Of a DNA stretch of 64,000 bases, positions 1-8,379 are shown piece by piece. The translations under genes and the position numbers were made by a program. Source of the DNA: Cytophagales bacterium (GTDB taxonomy: Bacteria; Bacteroidota; Bacteroidia; Cytophagales; Cyclobacteriaceae); the NCBI GenBank assembly GCA_025358885.1, contig JANYHW010000223.1:1-64000 (forward strand). Direction: 5' to 3'. The notes below the pieces were generated by a model, which was not told where the DNA came from, did not search any database, and saw only the letters and a list, made by a program, of their open reading frames with translations. How positions within the stretch are numbered: position 1 is the stretch's first letter; each line of letters opens with the position of its first letter.

Positions 1-1
1 A

Positions 2-1060
2 AGAAGTGATTTTAGCGACCAGGGGCTATATTTTGTTGCCAGCATTCCAATTGCCTATGACCAGCATGGTGATATCCGCTGGTATTACTCGGGTGACTTC
101 AGCTCTCTCTATCAGAAGCTTAATAATGGCAATGTATTAATGACCATTAATGCTGGCGCCACTGCCGTTGGCACAAAGTCCTTCAATGAGGTTTCCATGC
201 TTGGCCAGGTGATCAAGAAATACATTGTTCCAAACTTTCAGCATCATGAAATCATTGAACTCCCGAGTGGCAATTTTTTGGTCGGATCAAACAGTCATCC
301 GGAAGCAACTCCACCCAAAATTGAAGATCTGATTGTCGAGTTAGATCGTTCCACAGGAGCAGTTGTCAAATCATGGGACTTTAATCAAATTCTGGATCCG
401 GGTCGTCCACCATTGCCAGATGCCGGCCCGGGAGATTGGATGCACCTGAACTCCATTTACTTCGATAAAACTGACAACAGCCTCGTGGTTTCATCCCGAA
501 GTCAATGTGCCGTAGTGAAAGTTGACTATGCAGGCGGAGAAATTAAGTGGGTCCTTTCAAATCACAACGGCTGGTCAGATAAGTTCGCCAACGTGCTGCT
601 TCAGCCCGCCACGGACAGCCTTGGCTCCCAACAATTTCTCAAAGATTTCTGGACCTATGGTCAGCATTCTGCCAGGAGGATTGCGAATGGAAATTTGTTA
701 TTATACGATGATGGTGACTTTCGTGAATACTACGATGATCCTCAATCACCTGAGGCAAGCTATACCCGGATCGTTCAGTATAAGATCAATGAGAACGAGA
801 AGAGCGTCGACCTTGTGTGGCAATTTAGTAATGACAAGTCCGTTTTCACGCAATACACCGGGTATACGGACTATCTGCCCAACGGAAATTATCTTGTTGC
901 CTATATGTTTGGACCGGGGCCGAACACGCCGAGGGTCATAGAGGTAAATGAATCAGGGTTCGTGATGTTTGAATCCACTATCAATCCTTCTGCGAACTAC
1001 TACAGAACGTACAAATACGATATTTATAAGAACGTAACCGAAGGGTCATCCTCTCTTTGA
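2..1060 (+). CDS. Arylsulfotransferase (ASST family), 5' end outside window
   Basis: The frame is open from base 2, so the true start lies left of the window; only the C-terminal part is seen. It resembles the ASST (arylsulfate sulfotransferase) beta-propeller family, which transfers sulfate between phenolic compounds. Numbering from the in-frame ATG at 140, the residues expected at the active site are visible: a His pair at 35-36 (QHHEI), His102 and Asn104 in DWMHLN, Arg120 in VSSR, and His176 in GQHSAR. Substrate is unknown. The stop codon sits inside a 9-bp inverted repeat shared with the convergent downstream gene. The family call is fairly firm; the length of the missing part is unknown. 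Confidence 0.8.
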   Translation, partial: RSDFSDQGLYFVASIPIAYDQHGDIRWYYSGDFSSLYQKLNNGNVLMTINAGATAVGTKSFNEVSMLGQVIKKYIVPNFQHHEIIELPSGNFLVGSNSHPEATPPKIEDLIVELDRSTGAVVKSWDFNQILDPGRPPLPDAGPGDWMHLNSIYFDKTDNSLVVSSRSQCAVVKVDYAGGEIKWVLSNHNGWSDKFANVLLQPATDSLGSQQFLKDFWTYGQHSARRIANGNLLLYDDGDFREYYDDPQSPEASYTRIVQYKINENEKSVDLVWQFSNDKSVFTQYTGYTDYLPNGNYLVAYMFGPGPNTPRVIEVNESGFVMFESTINPSANYYRTYKYDIYKNVTEGSSSL

Positions 1061-1067
1061 TGACCCT
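1042..1067. terminator. Possible bidirectional hairpin between convergent genes
   Basis: A perfect 9-bp inverted repeat, AGGGTCATC at 1042-1050 and GATGACCCT at 1059-1067, encloses an 8-base loop and overlaps the stop codon of the arylsulfotransferase. It lies 15 bases from the stop of the convergent dienelactone hydrolase gene. There is no good T-run on either side, so termination activity is an inference from position and symmetry. Confidence 0.4.
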
Positions 1068-1081
1068 CCGGTTTGTGTTGG

Positions 1082-1927
1082 CTACTTTATCCTTGCTTTA
1101 AAAAAATCCAGGGTATTCTTGTAAGCGTCTTCGGTCGCGACCTTATCATAAATCGGATTACTGGGATTTGCAAAGCCATGGTCTGCATCATATTTCTTGA
1201 CAGTAAGATTTTTACCGGCCGCCTTCATGTTGCCTTCAAACTTTGTGATCACATCCTGATTGATGAATTTATCTTTCGCTGCAAAAATATTAAGGACATC
1301 GGTGTTCAGGGTTTTAAGACGGTCTACATTGTCTTCTGGCATTCCATAGTACATCACACAAGCAACGGCCTGCTTCTCTGCAATCAGCGTGGCCTGAAGT
1401 GACCACCCGCCGCCGAAACACCAGCCCACCGTTCCGATTTTCGCGTTATTTCCCGCATAAGCTATGGCTCCCTTCACGATGGAAACCCCACGGTCCTTCT
1501 TGAATTCACCCATATACTTTCCCGCAGTCTCGCGGTCGGTGGCAAGTTTACCATCGTACATGTCCAACGCAATGACATTCACATTTCCCATATCCTTGAA
1601 AAGGCTTTCTGACACACCTTTGATGTTGTCGTTCAGACCCCACCATTCCTGAAATACAAAGATCCAGTTGTTTGTCTTCTTCTTTGATTCGATGAGGTAT
1701 CCATTGGCTTCCTGGCCATCTTGTGTTTTGAACTTAATCATTTTTCCACCCTCATTGCTCACATGCACATAGACCCTCGGATTGAGATGCGCTTTGTTAA
1801 ACTCTTTGCTGGAGGCAAACATGGCAAATTTGTCCACGGAGGAAGTGTGACACTCCGTAACATCATTTTGTGCAAAGCCAACGAAGGCCAACGATACTGA
1901 TAACAGCGACAGTACTAATTTTTTCAT
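1082..1927 (-). CDS. Exported dienelactone hydrolase family protein
   Basis: A 281-residue alpha/beta hydrolase with an N-terminal signal peptide (about residues 1-19, ending GFAQ). The nucleophile is Cys170 in GWCFGG, as in dienelactone hydrolases rather than serine esterases. The other triad members are probably Asp219 (AAKDKF) and His250 (DADHGF), and Glu94 in QEWWG matches the Glu conserved near the nucleophile in this family. The mature protein is somewhat longer than classical cytoplasmic DLH because of an N-terminal extension of about 60 residues. Bacterial relatives act on lactones or small esters; the substrate here is unknown. The DinB gene lies 79 bases upstream on the same strand. 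Confidence 0.85.
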   Translation of the reverse strand: MKKLVLSLLSVSLAFVGFAQNDVTECHTSSVDKFAMFASSKEFNKAHLNPRVYVHVSNEGGKMIKFKTQDGQEANGYLIESKKKTNNWIFVFQEWWGLNDNIKGVSESLFKDMGNVNVIALDMYDGKLATDRETAGKYMGEFKKDRGVSIVKGAIAYAGNNAKIGTVGWCFGGGWSLQATLIAEKQAVACVMYYGMPEDNVDRLKTLNTDVLNIFAAKDKFINQDVITKFEGNMKAAGKNLTVKKYDADHGFANPSNPIYDKVATEDAYKNTLDFFKARIK

Positions 1928-2006
1928 ATGGTTTTAAGATTTAAAGTGTTCTAATACCCTCTGGCTCCATGAGTTGTTTATGATTCTCCCCATTTCGCTT
2001 ACTCAT

Positions 2007-2474
2007 CTACTTTATTTGTCCGCGAACCTCCCTGTCATAGGTAATGAAATCCGTACCCACCGGATCCAATCCCTTTTCCCTCATTAAGCGAGCAATTTGG
2101 CCTCTGTGATAAGTCCCGTGATTGACAACATGGATCATAATCATCTCCACATTATTTACAAATGGCTCTCCCGCAAAATTTGTGTAACTCAATTCCCTGT
2201 TGAAGTTATCATTATTATCCACAAAATCCATCCACAGTTTCCCGGCCTCGCTTGCCATTGAAGATAATATTCCGGGCGTATAGACTCCCCAAAGCTTGAC
2301 ATCGGGCGGGGCCATTCCCTTTACTCGGTGAATCCAAACAAGCTGAGCAGCCAGAATATGACCCATCAAAGTCAGGATTTTCTCGTCATTTACCCCCTGC
2401 TTTTCGAATGCCTTGATTATCCTGGCATTTGACCAGTCGTTGTATGTATAAAGTTTAAGGAAATAGTCCTTCAT
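2007..2474 (-). CDS. DinB family protein
   Basis: A 155-residue protein of the DinB/YfiT four-helix-bundle fold. The three likely metal-binding histidines are His39 (GHILAAQ), His119 and His123 (NHGTYH). DinB-like proteins in Firmicutes include thiol transferases such as BstA; in Bacteroidota most members have no assigned reaction. There is no signal peptide, so it is probably cytoplasmic. It is divergent from the amidase gene, sharing a 74-base intergenic region, and precedes the dienelactone hydrolase on the same strand. Confidence 0.8.
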   Translation of the reverse strand: MKDYFLKLYTYNDWSNARIIKAFEKQGVNDEKILTLMGHILAAQLVWIHRVKGMAPPDVKLWGVYTPGILSSMASEAGKLWMDFVDNNDNFNRELSYTNFAGEPFVNNVEMIMIHVVNHGTYHRGQIARLMREKGLDPVGTDFITYDREVRGQIK

Positions 2475-2548
2475 ATCTGTTTTTAAACTAAATCACAAAC
2501 ATTTATTTACACAGCTTTTTGAATATTTACCGAACCAATTTGAACTGT

Positions 2549-4214
2549 ATGATAACCATCAAACCACCAAGTTATAATGTTTGCTGCATTGTTGCTATAG
2601 TTTGTGCGACAACAAGCTTGTCATTTTCACAACAATTCAAATATCCGACTGTTGAAATCGAGCCATACTATGACCTGCAATTCACGACGGCTGAACGCGA
2701 CTCACTCTTTTCCAACTTGCAGAATTATCAAAAATCCATTCAAGCTATCCATCAATACAACTTGAACAATGCCACGCCGATGTCGTTGATTTTCGATCCT
2801 ATCCCTCCCGGATTTTCCCTGGAGGTCGCTCAAAAGCGCATCGATTGGGGCTTCCCAAAGGATGTAAAATTGCCAGTCGACAAAAATGAACTGGCATTTT
2901 ATCCTGTTTACAAACTAGCCGTGTTGATAAAATCAAGAAAGATAAGTTCTACCGAGCTCACTAAACTCTATATAAGTCGGCTGAAAAAATATTCTGACAC
3001 CTTGCAGTGTACCATTTCGTTGCGCGAAGAAGAGGCGTTGCGTCAGGCAGCGACCGCCGATGATGAGATATCAAAAGGGAAATACCGTGGCCCTCTCCAT
3101 GGTATCCCATATGGAATAAAGGATCTATTGGCGGTTGAGGGTACACAAACCACCTGGGGTGCAAGTCCCTTCAAGGATCAAACGATACATGAAACAGCGT
3201 CTATCGTAAAAAAACTGCAGTCTGCGGGCGCTGTTCTTATCGTCAAGTTGACTCTTGGCGCGCTGGCTATGGGAGATATTTGGTACGGTGGCGTAACAAA
3301 AAATCCTTGGAATTTGAGCCAGGGTTCCAGTGGTTCATCAGCTGGTCCGGCAGCAGCCACCGTGGCGGGCCTGGTTGGATTCAGTATCGGAACGGAGACA
3401 TTGGGCTCCATCGTCTCTCCTTCGACTCGTTGTGGTGCTTCAGGGCTGAGACCAACCTTTGGACGCGTGAGTCGACATGGTGCCATGGCATTGAGCTGGA
3501 GCATGGATAAGATTGGTCCCATTTGTAGAAGCGCGCTGGACTGTGCATTGGTATTTGAAGCTATCCGGGGCGAGGATGGTCTCGACCATCACGTGAGGAA
3601 TGCAGCATATAACTACAATGCACGGGCAGATTTGAAAAAACTTAGGGTGGGCTACCTTAAGAATCTGTTTGAAGCTACCTATCCGGGTAAAGAAAATGAC
3701 ATGAAGTCACTCGAGGTATTGAAATCCCTTGGTGTTGAATTAAAGGCTATCGACATCAGTTCAAAGATTCCCGTTGGCGCAATTCGGTTAATGCTCCACG
3801 GCCGAGGCAGCAGCCGCCTTCGATGAACTTACCCGCTCAAACCGCGACAGCCTTCTCACCGACCAGAGCAAAGGTGCATGGCCCAACTCATTCCGTGCGG
3901 CGCGATTCATTCCTGCCGTGGAGTATATTAACGCTTCGAGAATCCGGTACGAACTGATAAGAGAATATCATGAGATGACCCATGATTTCGATGTGATTGT
4001 GTCGCCGAGCTTTGGTGGAACACAATTACTCACCACGAACCTAACCGGCAATCCTTGCGCAGTTGTTCCCAATGGATTTAATGACAAGGGGAGTCCCACC
4101 AGCATTTCATTTCTCGGCAAACTGTATGGAGAAGCTTCCCTTCTGTTCTTTGCAAGGGCATATCAAGAGGCGACAGAATGGGATAAGAAAGTACCGCCGC
4201 TTTTTAAGCCATAA
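2549..4214 (+). pseudogene. Amidase (amidase signature family), one-base frameshift
   Basis: Two reading frames together encode one amidase of about 554 residues. The first runs from ATG 2549 to a stop at 3826; the second continues to 4214. Removing one C at 3796-3797 restores a continuous protein reading IRLML then TAEAAAAFDELTR. Residues 1-28 form a signal peptide. The catalytic Lys/cis-Ser/Ser triad of the family is intact upstream of the break: Lys191 (GIKDLL), Ser263 (GSSAGP) and Ser287 (TLGSIV), with the expected 24-residue spacing between the serines. The C-terminal part keeps normal codon structure, so the break is recent or a sequencing error. A TTG at 2519 is an alternative start in the same frame. 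The 3' end overlaps the convergent DUF418 gene by 11 bases. Confidence 0.8.
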
Positions 4215-5433
4215 CTCTGGACTCTATGACTTTAGATTTTCTGAAGGGTTGAAGCTTGAAGTACGTGAGGCTTCGCCAAAGCCACTCAACTGGTCCATAT
4301 TGAAAATGTTGAAGCCAATAGTTGCTGAAGAGTATCTGGAGAATGAATATGCCTGCACCTATGAGTGCGGAAATAGCAGCACCTACTTCTCCCAACAAAT
4401 CAAACCCAATGGAAAAGAAGATCAATACACCTGCCAATGCCTGCATGAGATAAGTTGTAAGACCCATTCGGCCCACAGAATAGAAGACCATCAACCGATC
4501 TTTCCATTTGTCTTTCTGAAAAAGAGTCAAGATCAAGGCAACATAAATAGCTGCCAGACAGGCATTAAAGACATCCTGAATGGCACCTCCAACCAGCCAT
4601 TGCACAGACTGGGGCACCTTTATTCCCGCGAGTTCAACGCCTCCCAAAATACCCACAAACAGGAGCACGGATCCCAGAATAGTCCACAGCGCATAGCGAA
4701 TCAGTTTTCTGAAAAATGTAATATCCCGGAAGATATTCTTTTTGCCGGCATATAAACCTAGCAAGAACAGGCCCATGGTGATGTATATTCTTCCCGATTC
4801 AACCTGAAAGTCAAATTTTCCTTTCATTTCATGATAATTGGCCTTCAGGATTGACAAGTAAGTGCCCGACTTTACGGTGTTGTAATAGGCGTCAAGTGCA
4901 TTCTGATCGGGGTTGAAAAAAGATGGCCCCGCCGCCGGTTGAATCACATCGATGGCACGGGCGATAATTGACGGGACATTGAATACCAGCAAAAGCGCAA
5001 GAATCAGTAATGCTCTATCGGGCAGCCTAAAGGCAATCAGCAACCCAAATCCGAGAATAGCATAGATAGTCAGGATGTCACCGCGATAATGCAGTTGATG
5101 TACCATACCAATCATGAACAGTACAATCAGGCGCCACATAAAACGGGCAACAAATTTTACTGAACCATCACTTTTATCCAGCTGAAGAAAGAAACTCAGT
5201 CCGAACAGGAAGGAAAATATCATGAAGAACTTTCCTGAAATGAAAATCCCAACAAAGACCGAGACAATTTTGTCCGCTATTCCATGATTCATGCTTTCCG
5301 CAAGCCGCTGTGGCATCATGCCTGCATAATATTGTTCCGGAAAATGAACCAGGGCAATACCCAACAGAGTGAAGCCGCGGATTACATCAATTACTTCTAT
5401 CCGTCCGGTCTTTTTTTGTAGAATTTCCTGCAT
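4204..5433 (-). CDS. DUF418 family (YeiB-like) membrane protein
   Basis: A 409-residue integral membrane protein with about ten hydrophobic segments. It opens with the family's typical IDVIRGFTLLGI segment (about residues 14-25) and closes with a DUF418-like C-terminal region containing YGPVEWLWR. The DUF418/YeiB family is widespread; it is related to acyltransferase-type membrane proteins and its transport or enzymatic role is unsettled. The gene follows the TPR gene by only 16 bases on the same strand and is probably co-transcribed with it. Its last 11 bases overlap the broken amidase gene in the opposite direction. Confidence 0.85.
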   Translation of the reverse strand: MQEILQKKTGRIEVIDVIRGFTLLGIALVHFPEQYYAGMMPQRLAESMNHGIADKIVSVFVGIFISGKFFMIFSFLFGLSFFLQLDKSDGSVKFVARFMWRLIVLFMIGMVHQLHYRGDILTIYAILGFGLLIAFRLPDRALLILALLLVFNVPSIIARAIDVIQPAAGPSFFNPDQNALDAYYNTVKSGTYLSILKANYHEMKGKFDFQVESGRIYITMGLFLLGLYAGKKNIFRDITFFRKLIRYALWTILGSVLLFVGILGGVELAGIKVPQSVQWLVGGAIQDVFNACLAAIYVALILTLFQKDKWKDRLMVFYSVGRMGLTTYLMQALAGVLIFFSIGFDLLGEVGAAISALIGAGIFILQILFSNYWLQHFQYGPVEWLWRSLTYFKLQPFRKSKVIESRVMA

Positions 5434-5449
5434 GGGCTTAGTAAACGAA

Positions 5450-6406
5450 CTATTTGGAAGTTCGTTGCAGCCCTTCCTTAGCTTCTTTCAGTCCGGCATC
5501 CAATTTCAAGGCCACCTCGTAAAGCTTCTTTGCCTCGGTCTTATTTCCGCGCTTTTCACTGATCTGGGCCAACCGCATATTGGCTCCGGCATGCGAAGGT
5601 TCGTTTTGCCTGGGGGTATAGGTCAGATATCTCTTCAAGCAATCCTCTCCCCTATCAAGTCTTTGACCAGAAAGGGCACTGGTCTTACCAAGCTGATAAA
5701 TGGCTGCAAAATCATCCGGGTTCTTTTTAAGTGCCACCTCAAATAGCTCAAAAGCTTTGTCGAATTGTTTCTGGCCAACATAAAAATTGGCAAGGTTGGT
5801 TGTATAGACCGGATCAATCCTGACCATTTGTATGAATTCATTCTCGGCCTCGGTAATTTTCTTTTGTGAGACATAAATATTGCCCAATTGGAAGTGCCCC
5901 TGCGCAGGGTTCAGTTTCAGGATCTGATTTGCTATTTCCTTGGCCTTGTCGATACTCCCTCCCATAAAGCCAGGTGCCTGGGTGTAGTATTGGATGAGCG
6001 AAATTCTGGCTGGAATATCCTCTGGATCCAGGGTAATGGCCTTCTCCCAGGCATTTCGCATTTTAGGCGCCAGCATTCCTTGCTTCAATACATTGGCATC
6101 CTGTGCGATGGTCCCATAGGTATTCCCCAGCCAATCAAAATACTCCGCCACATTGTCATTGGCCTCAGTAGCCTCTTCGAAAAAGTCAGCGGCATCATCA
6201 TATTCTTTTTGATCAAATGCAACTCGACCCAAGTAAAATCGAGCCTCTGCAAAGGACTTGTCTTCCTCTTCCACGGATTCCAGCAGTTTGATGGCTTCAG
6301 TATATTTTTTTGATTCATACAATTTTTTTGCCTGATCAATCCGCGTAGACTGAGAATAGCTATAAAAAGTGAAGCAGCAGAAAACAAGAATGGTGCGAAT
6401 TGGCAT
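5450..6406 (-). CDS. Exported TPR-repeat protein
   Basis: A 318-residue protein with a signal peptide (about 1-18, ending SYSQ) followed by consecutive tetratricopeptide-like helical pairs over nearly the whole mature length, for example LYESKKYTEAIKLLE and ELFEVALKKNPDD. TPR arrays bind peptides or partner proteins; this one has no catalytic domain. It is the first gene of a two-gene unit with the DUF418 protein downstream. A 16-bp dyad sits 27 bases upstream of its start. The specific role is unknown. Confidence 0.8.
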   Translation of the reverse strand: MPIRTILVFCCFTFYSYSQSTRIDQAKKLYESKKYTEAIKLLESVEEEDKSFAEARFYLGRVAFDQKEYDDAADFFEEATEANDNVAEYFDWLGNTYGTIAQDANVLKQGMLAPKMRNAWEKAITLDPEDIPARISLIQYYTQAPGFMGGSIDKAKEIANQILKLNPAQGHFQLGNIYVSQKKITEAENEFIQMVRIDPVYTTNLANFYVGQKQFDKAFELFEVALKKNPDDFAAIYQLGKTSALSGQRLDRGEDCLKRYLTYTPRQNEPSHAGANMRLAQISEKRGNKTEAKKLYEVALKLDAGLKEAKEGLQRTSK

Positions 6407-6432
6407 AGGGTCTTACGGCTAATGACTGTTAC

Positions 6433-6448
6433 CAACGTTCAAACGTTG
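6433..6448. promoter_or_regulatory. 16-bp inverted repeat, operator-like
   Basis: CAACGTT and AACGTTG form perfect 7-bp arms separated by 2 bases, 27 bases upstream of the TPR gene start, in the 214-base region between that gene and the divergent gene at 6621. The compact symmetry suits a dimeric regulator. No candidate regulator is nearby, so the role is only inferred. Confidence 0.35.
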
Positions 6449-6620
6449 CAAGTGACCTCCCGGTTTTCTGTGAGCTCCTTCAGCTTGTAATCAGCAAAGG
6501 TCCGGTTTATCGCATTCCAAATAAGAAATCTGCGTAATTTTCGTTCAAGTGACATATATCAGCCGTAACTAGATCTGGGCCGATGAATTTCTTATGTACC
6601 TTCATTTAACAATTTAAGTT

Positions 6621-7160
6621 ATGAAACATATCGTTCTGTCTCTTTCATTTTTGTTTTTCATGGACACCCTCAAGGCACAAGTGATTGGTAAAATGTTTCC
6701 TGCCATGACAGCAGAAACGGTGGAGGATGTCAAAGTGAACCTTCCTGAGGATGTCAAAGGAAAGTATACGTTGCTAGGGCTCGCGTATTCAAAAAAGTCC
6801 GAGGATGAACTCAATACCTGGTTCGAACCGATCTTCAGCAAGTTTGTGCAAAAGACTAGCGGACTGATGTCAGGAATGGGATATGATGTGAATGTTTATT
6901 TTGTTCCCATGTTTACCGGCATTAACGCGGCGGCGACAGGAACCGCAAAGCGCAAAGCGCTGAAGAACGTCGACCCACAACTCCTCCCCTACATTCTTTT
7001 CTATAAGGGTGAATTGAAGAGCTATAAAGAAGCTCTTGATTTTGAACGTCGCGACATTCCATACTTCTTTGTGCTGGACCCATTTGGAAAAATTGTCTAC
7101 GCTACGTCTGGGTCCTTCAGTGAAGATAAAATGGACAAAGTGGAAGAGGTAATTGAGTAG
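6621..7160 (+). CDS. Small exported protein, thioredoxin-like fold without CxxC
   Basis: A 179-residue protein with a signal peptide (about 1-19, ending LKAQ). The order of segments, beginning with GKMFPAM, then KYTLLGLAYS, then the C-terminal IPYFFVLDPFGKIVYATSG, resembles thioredoxin/redoxin-like proteins, but no cysteine pair is present, so it cannot be a classical disulfide oxidoreductase. I do not recognise a named family with certainty. It stands alone, divergent from the TPR gene and convergent with the ompH end of the bamA operon. Confidence 0.65.
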   Translation: MKHIVLSLSFLFFMDTLKAQVIGKMFPAMTAETVEDVKVNLPEDVKGKYTLLGLAYSKKSEDELNTWFEPIFSKFVQKTSGLMSGMGYDVNVYFVPMFTGINAAATGTAKRKALKNVDPQLLPYILFYKGELKSYKEALDFERRDIPYFFVLDPFGKIVYATSGSFSEDKMDKVEEVIE

Positions 7161-7227
7161 TGCCTTAAAGACATCTTGAATCCGGTGTGGTCGAATACGG
7201 AACGAGTCATGCCGATGCTCCACACAA

Positions 7228-7260
7228 TAAAAACCCTACCCCGATGTTTCGGAGCAGGGT
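7228..7260 (-). terminator. Intrinsic terminator of the uppS-bamA-ompH operon
   Basis: On the minus strand the RNA forms a 12-bp stem (ACCCUGCUCCGA with UCGGGGUAGGGU) with a short loop, followed by a U-run (7229-7233). The two non-Watson-Crick positions are G-U wobbles only in the minus-strand RNA, which fixes its direction. It lies about 20 bases after the second ompH stop codon. Confidence 0.85.
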
Positions 7261-7282
7261 CTTATCTAGTAACAATAATCTT

Positions 7283-7831
7283 TTATTTCGGTAATGTAGC
7301 CGTTGCCCCTGCTCCTGCACCCATCTTCTTCAGCACAAGTCCGGAGATATCATATTTATCATCCGTGAACAGCAGGATATCGTTGCCGCCCAATTGTGCA
7401 TTGATAATGAACGAAAACGCATGTTCTTTGGCTACTTCCTTGATGGCCTTTCCGATCTTTCTAATGAGAGGCTCCATCAAGTCAGCTTCCTTCTTTTGCA
7501 CGGAAGTCTGAGCATCCTGCTGGAACCTTTGGATATTCTCCTGCAGTTGAGCCAGCTCACTTTCTTTGTCTTTTCTTACCGCATCCACCATGGTGGCTGC
7601 TGCTGCCTGGTATGCTTTATATTTTGTTTCAAATTCCTGGCTCTTTGCCTTGAATTGAGCTTCCAGTTGGGCGGTATGGGCCTTCAGATCACTGGCAACC
7701 TGCTTGTACTGGGGCAGTTGGCTGAATATTGAGTCCATGTCGACATAGCCGATTTTTTGTGGCTGTGCAGTGACCTGGGCAAACGCGCCTGCGGAAACAA
7801 GGGTGAAAAGAAGGATTACGAGGGTTCTCAT
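7283..7831 (-). CDS. OmpH/Skp-family periplasmic chaperone (distal copy)
   Basis: A 182-residue exported protein with a signal peptide (about 1-18, ending AFAQ), then KIGYVDMDSIF, the typical beta-strand start of OmpH/Skp proteins, and a long charged, Gln-rich helical hairpin (about 40-135) that would form the Skp tentacle. Skp trimers hold unfolded outer-membrane proteins on their way to BamA. It is the second of two OmpH genes directly after bamA, 11 bases from the first, and the last gene before the terminator. Confidence 0.88.
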   Translation of the reverse strand: MRTLVILLFTLVSAGAFAQVTAQPQKIGYVDMDSIFSQLPQYKQVASDLKAHTAQLEAQFKAKSQEFETKYKAYQAAAATMVDAVRKDKESELAQLQENIQRFQQDAQTSVQKKEADLMEPLIRKIGKAIKEVAKEHAFSFIINAQLGGNDILLFTDDKYDISGLVLKKMGAGAGATATLPK

Positions 7832-7842
7832 GTTCAGTTTAT

Positions 7843-8376
7843 TTATTTGATTTTATCATTTGGGTCTCCTAAACCAAGTTCTTCAAGGACAAAGTCGGTG
7901 TAATCATGACGAGGATCAGTGTAGATCATCACCAGCTCCCCGGATTTATCGAAAATAATGGCCAATCTGTTTTGTTTAGCAACTTTTTCGACGGCCTCAA
8001 AGACTTTATCCTGCAAAGGTTTAATCAATTCTTGTTTTTTCAAAAAAAATAGCCCGCCAAATCCAAAAACTTTCCTTTGGTACTCTTTCAGTTCACCCTC
8101 CTTTTTATGGATGGCATCCATCCTTTCACCCTTCATTTCATCCGTGAGCAGTACTTCTTCGGCCTTTAGAGAAGAATACAGGGTTTCAACGTTCTTTGAC
8201 ATCTCTTCAACTTCCTTCTGCCAGCCACTGGAAAGCTGGTCTATTTCGCTCTGCGCCTTGGCATATTCCGGCATTTTATTGAGGATAAAATTGGAGTCGA
8301 TGTATCCAAACTTCTGACCTGCGGCAAAATTCAAGCCGAAGACCAATAGGCACGATATGGTTACAAAAAGCTTCAA
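7843..8376 (-). CDS. OmpH/Skp-family periplasmic chaperone (proximal copy)
   Basis: A 177-residue exported protein: signal peptide to about residue 20, then QKFGYIDSNFIL and a helical, Lys/Glu-rich central region, ending in a C-terminal beta segment (LAIIFDKSGELVMIYTD). It resembles its neighbour in layout but is clearly diverged in sequence, so the two are an old tandem pair. It lies 3 bases after bamA and is certainly co-transcribed. In this phylum a pair of OmpH genes after bamA is usual. Confidence 0.88.
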   Translation of the reverse strand: MKLFVTISCLLVFGLNFAAGQKFGYIDSNFILNKMPEYAKAQSEIDQLSSGWQKEVEEMSKNVETLYSSLKAEEVLLTDEMKGERMDAIHKKEGELKEYQRKVFGFGGLFFLKKQELIKPLQDKVFEAVEKVAKQNRLAIIFDKSGELVMIYTDPRHDYTDFVLEELGLGDPNDKIK

Positions 8377-8379
8377 ATT

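Noticed and set aside
4063-4755. 230-residue plus-strand frame
   Set aside because: It covers the end of the amidase and the antisense of the DUF418 gene; no domain and low-quality composition. The amidase C-terminal part is in another frame.
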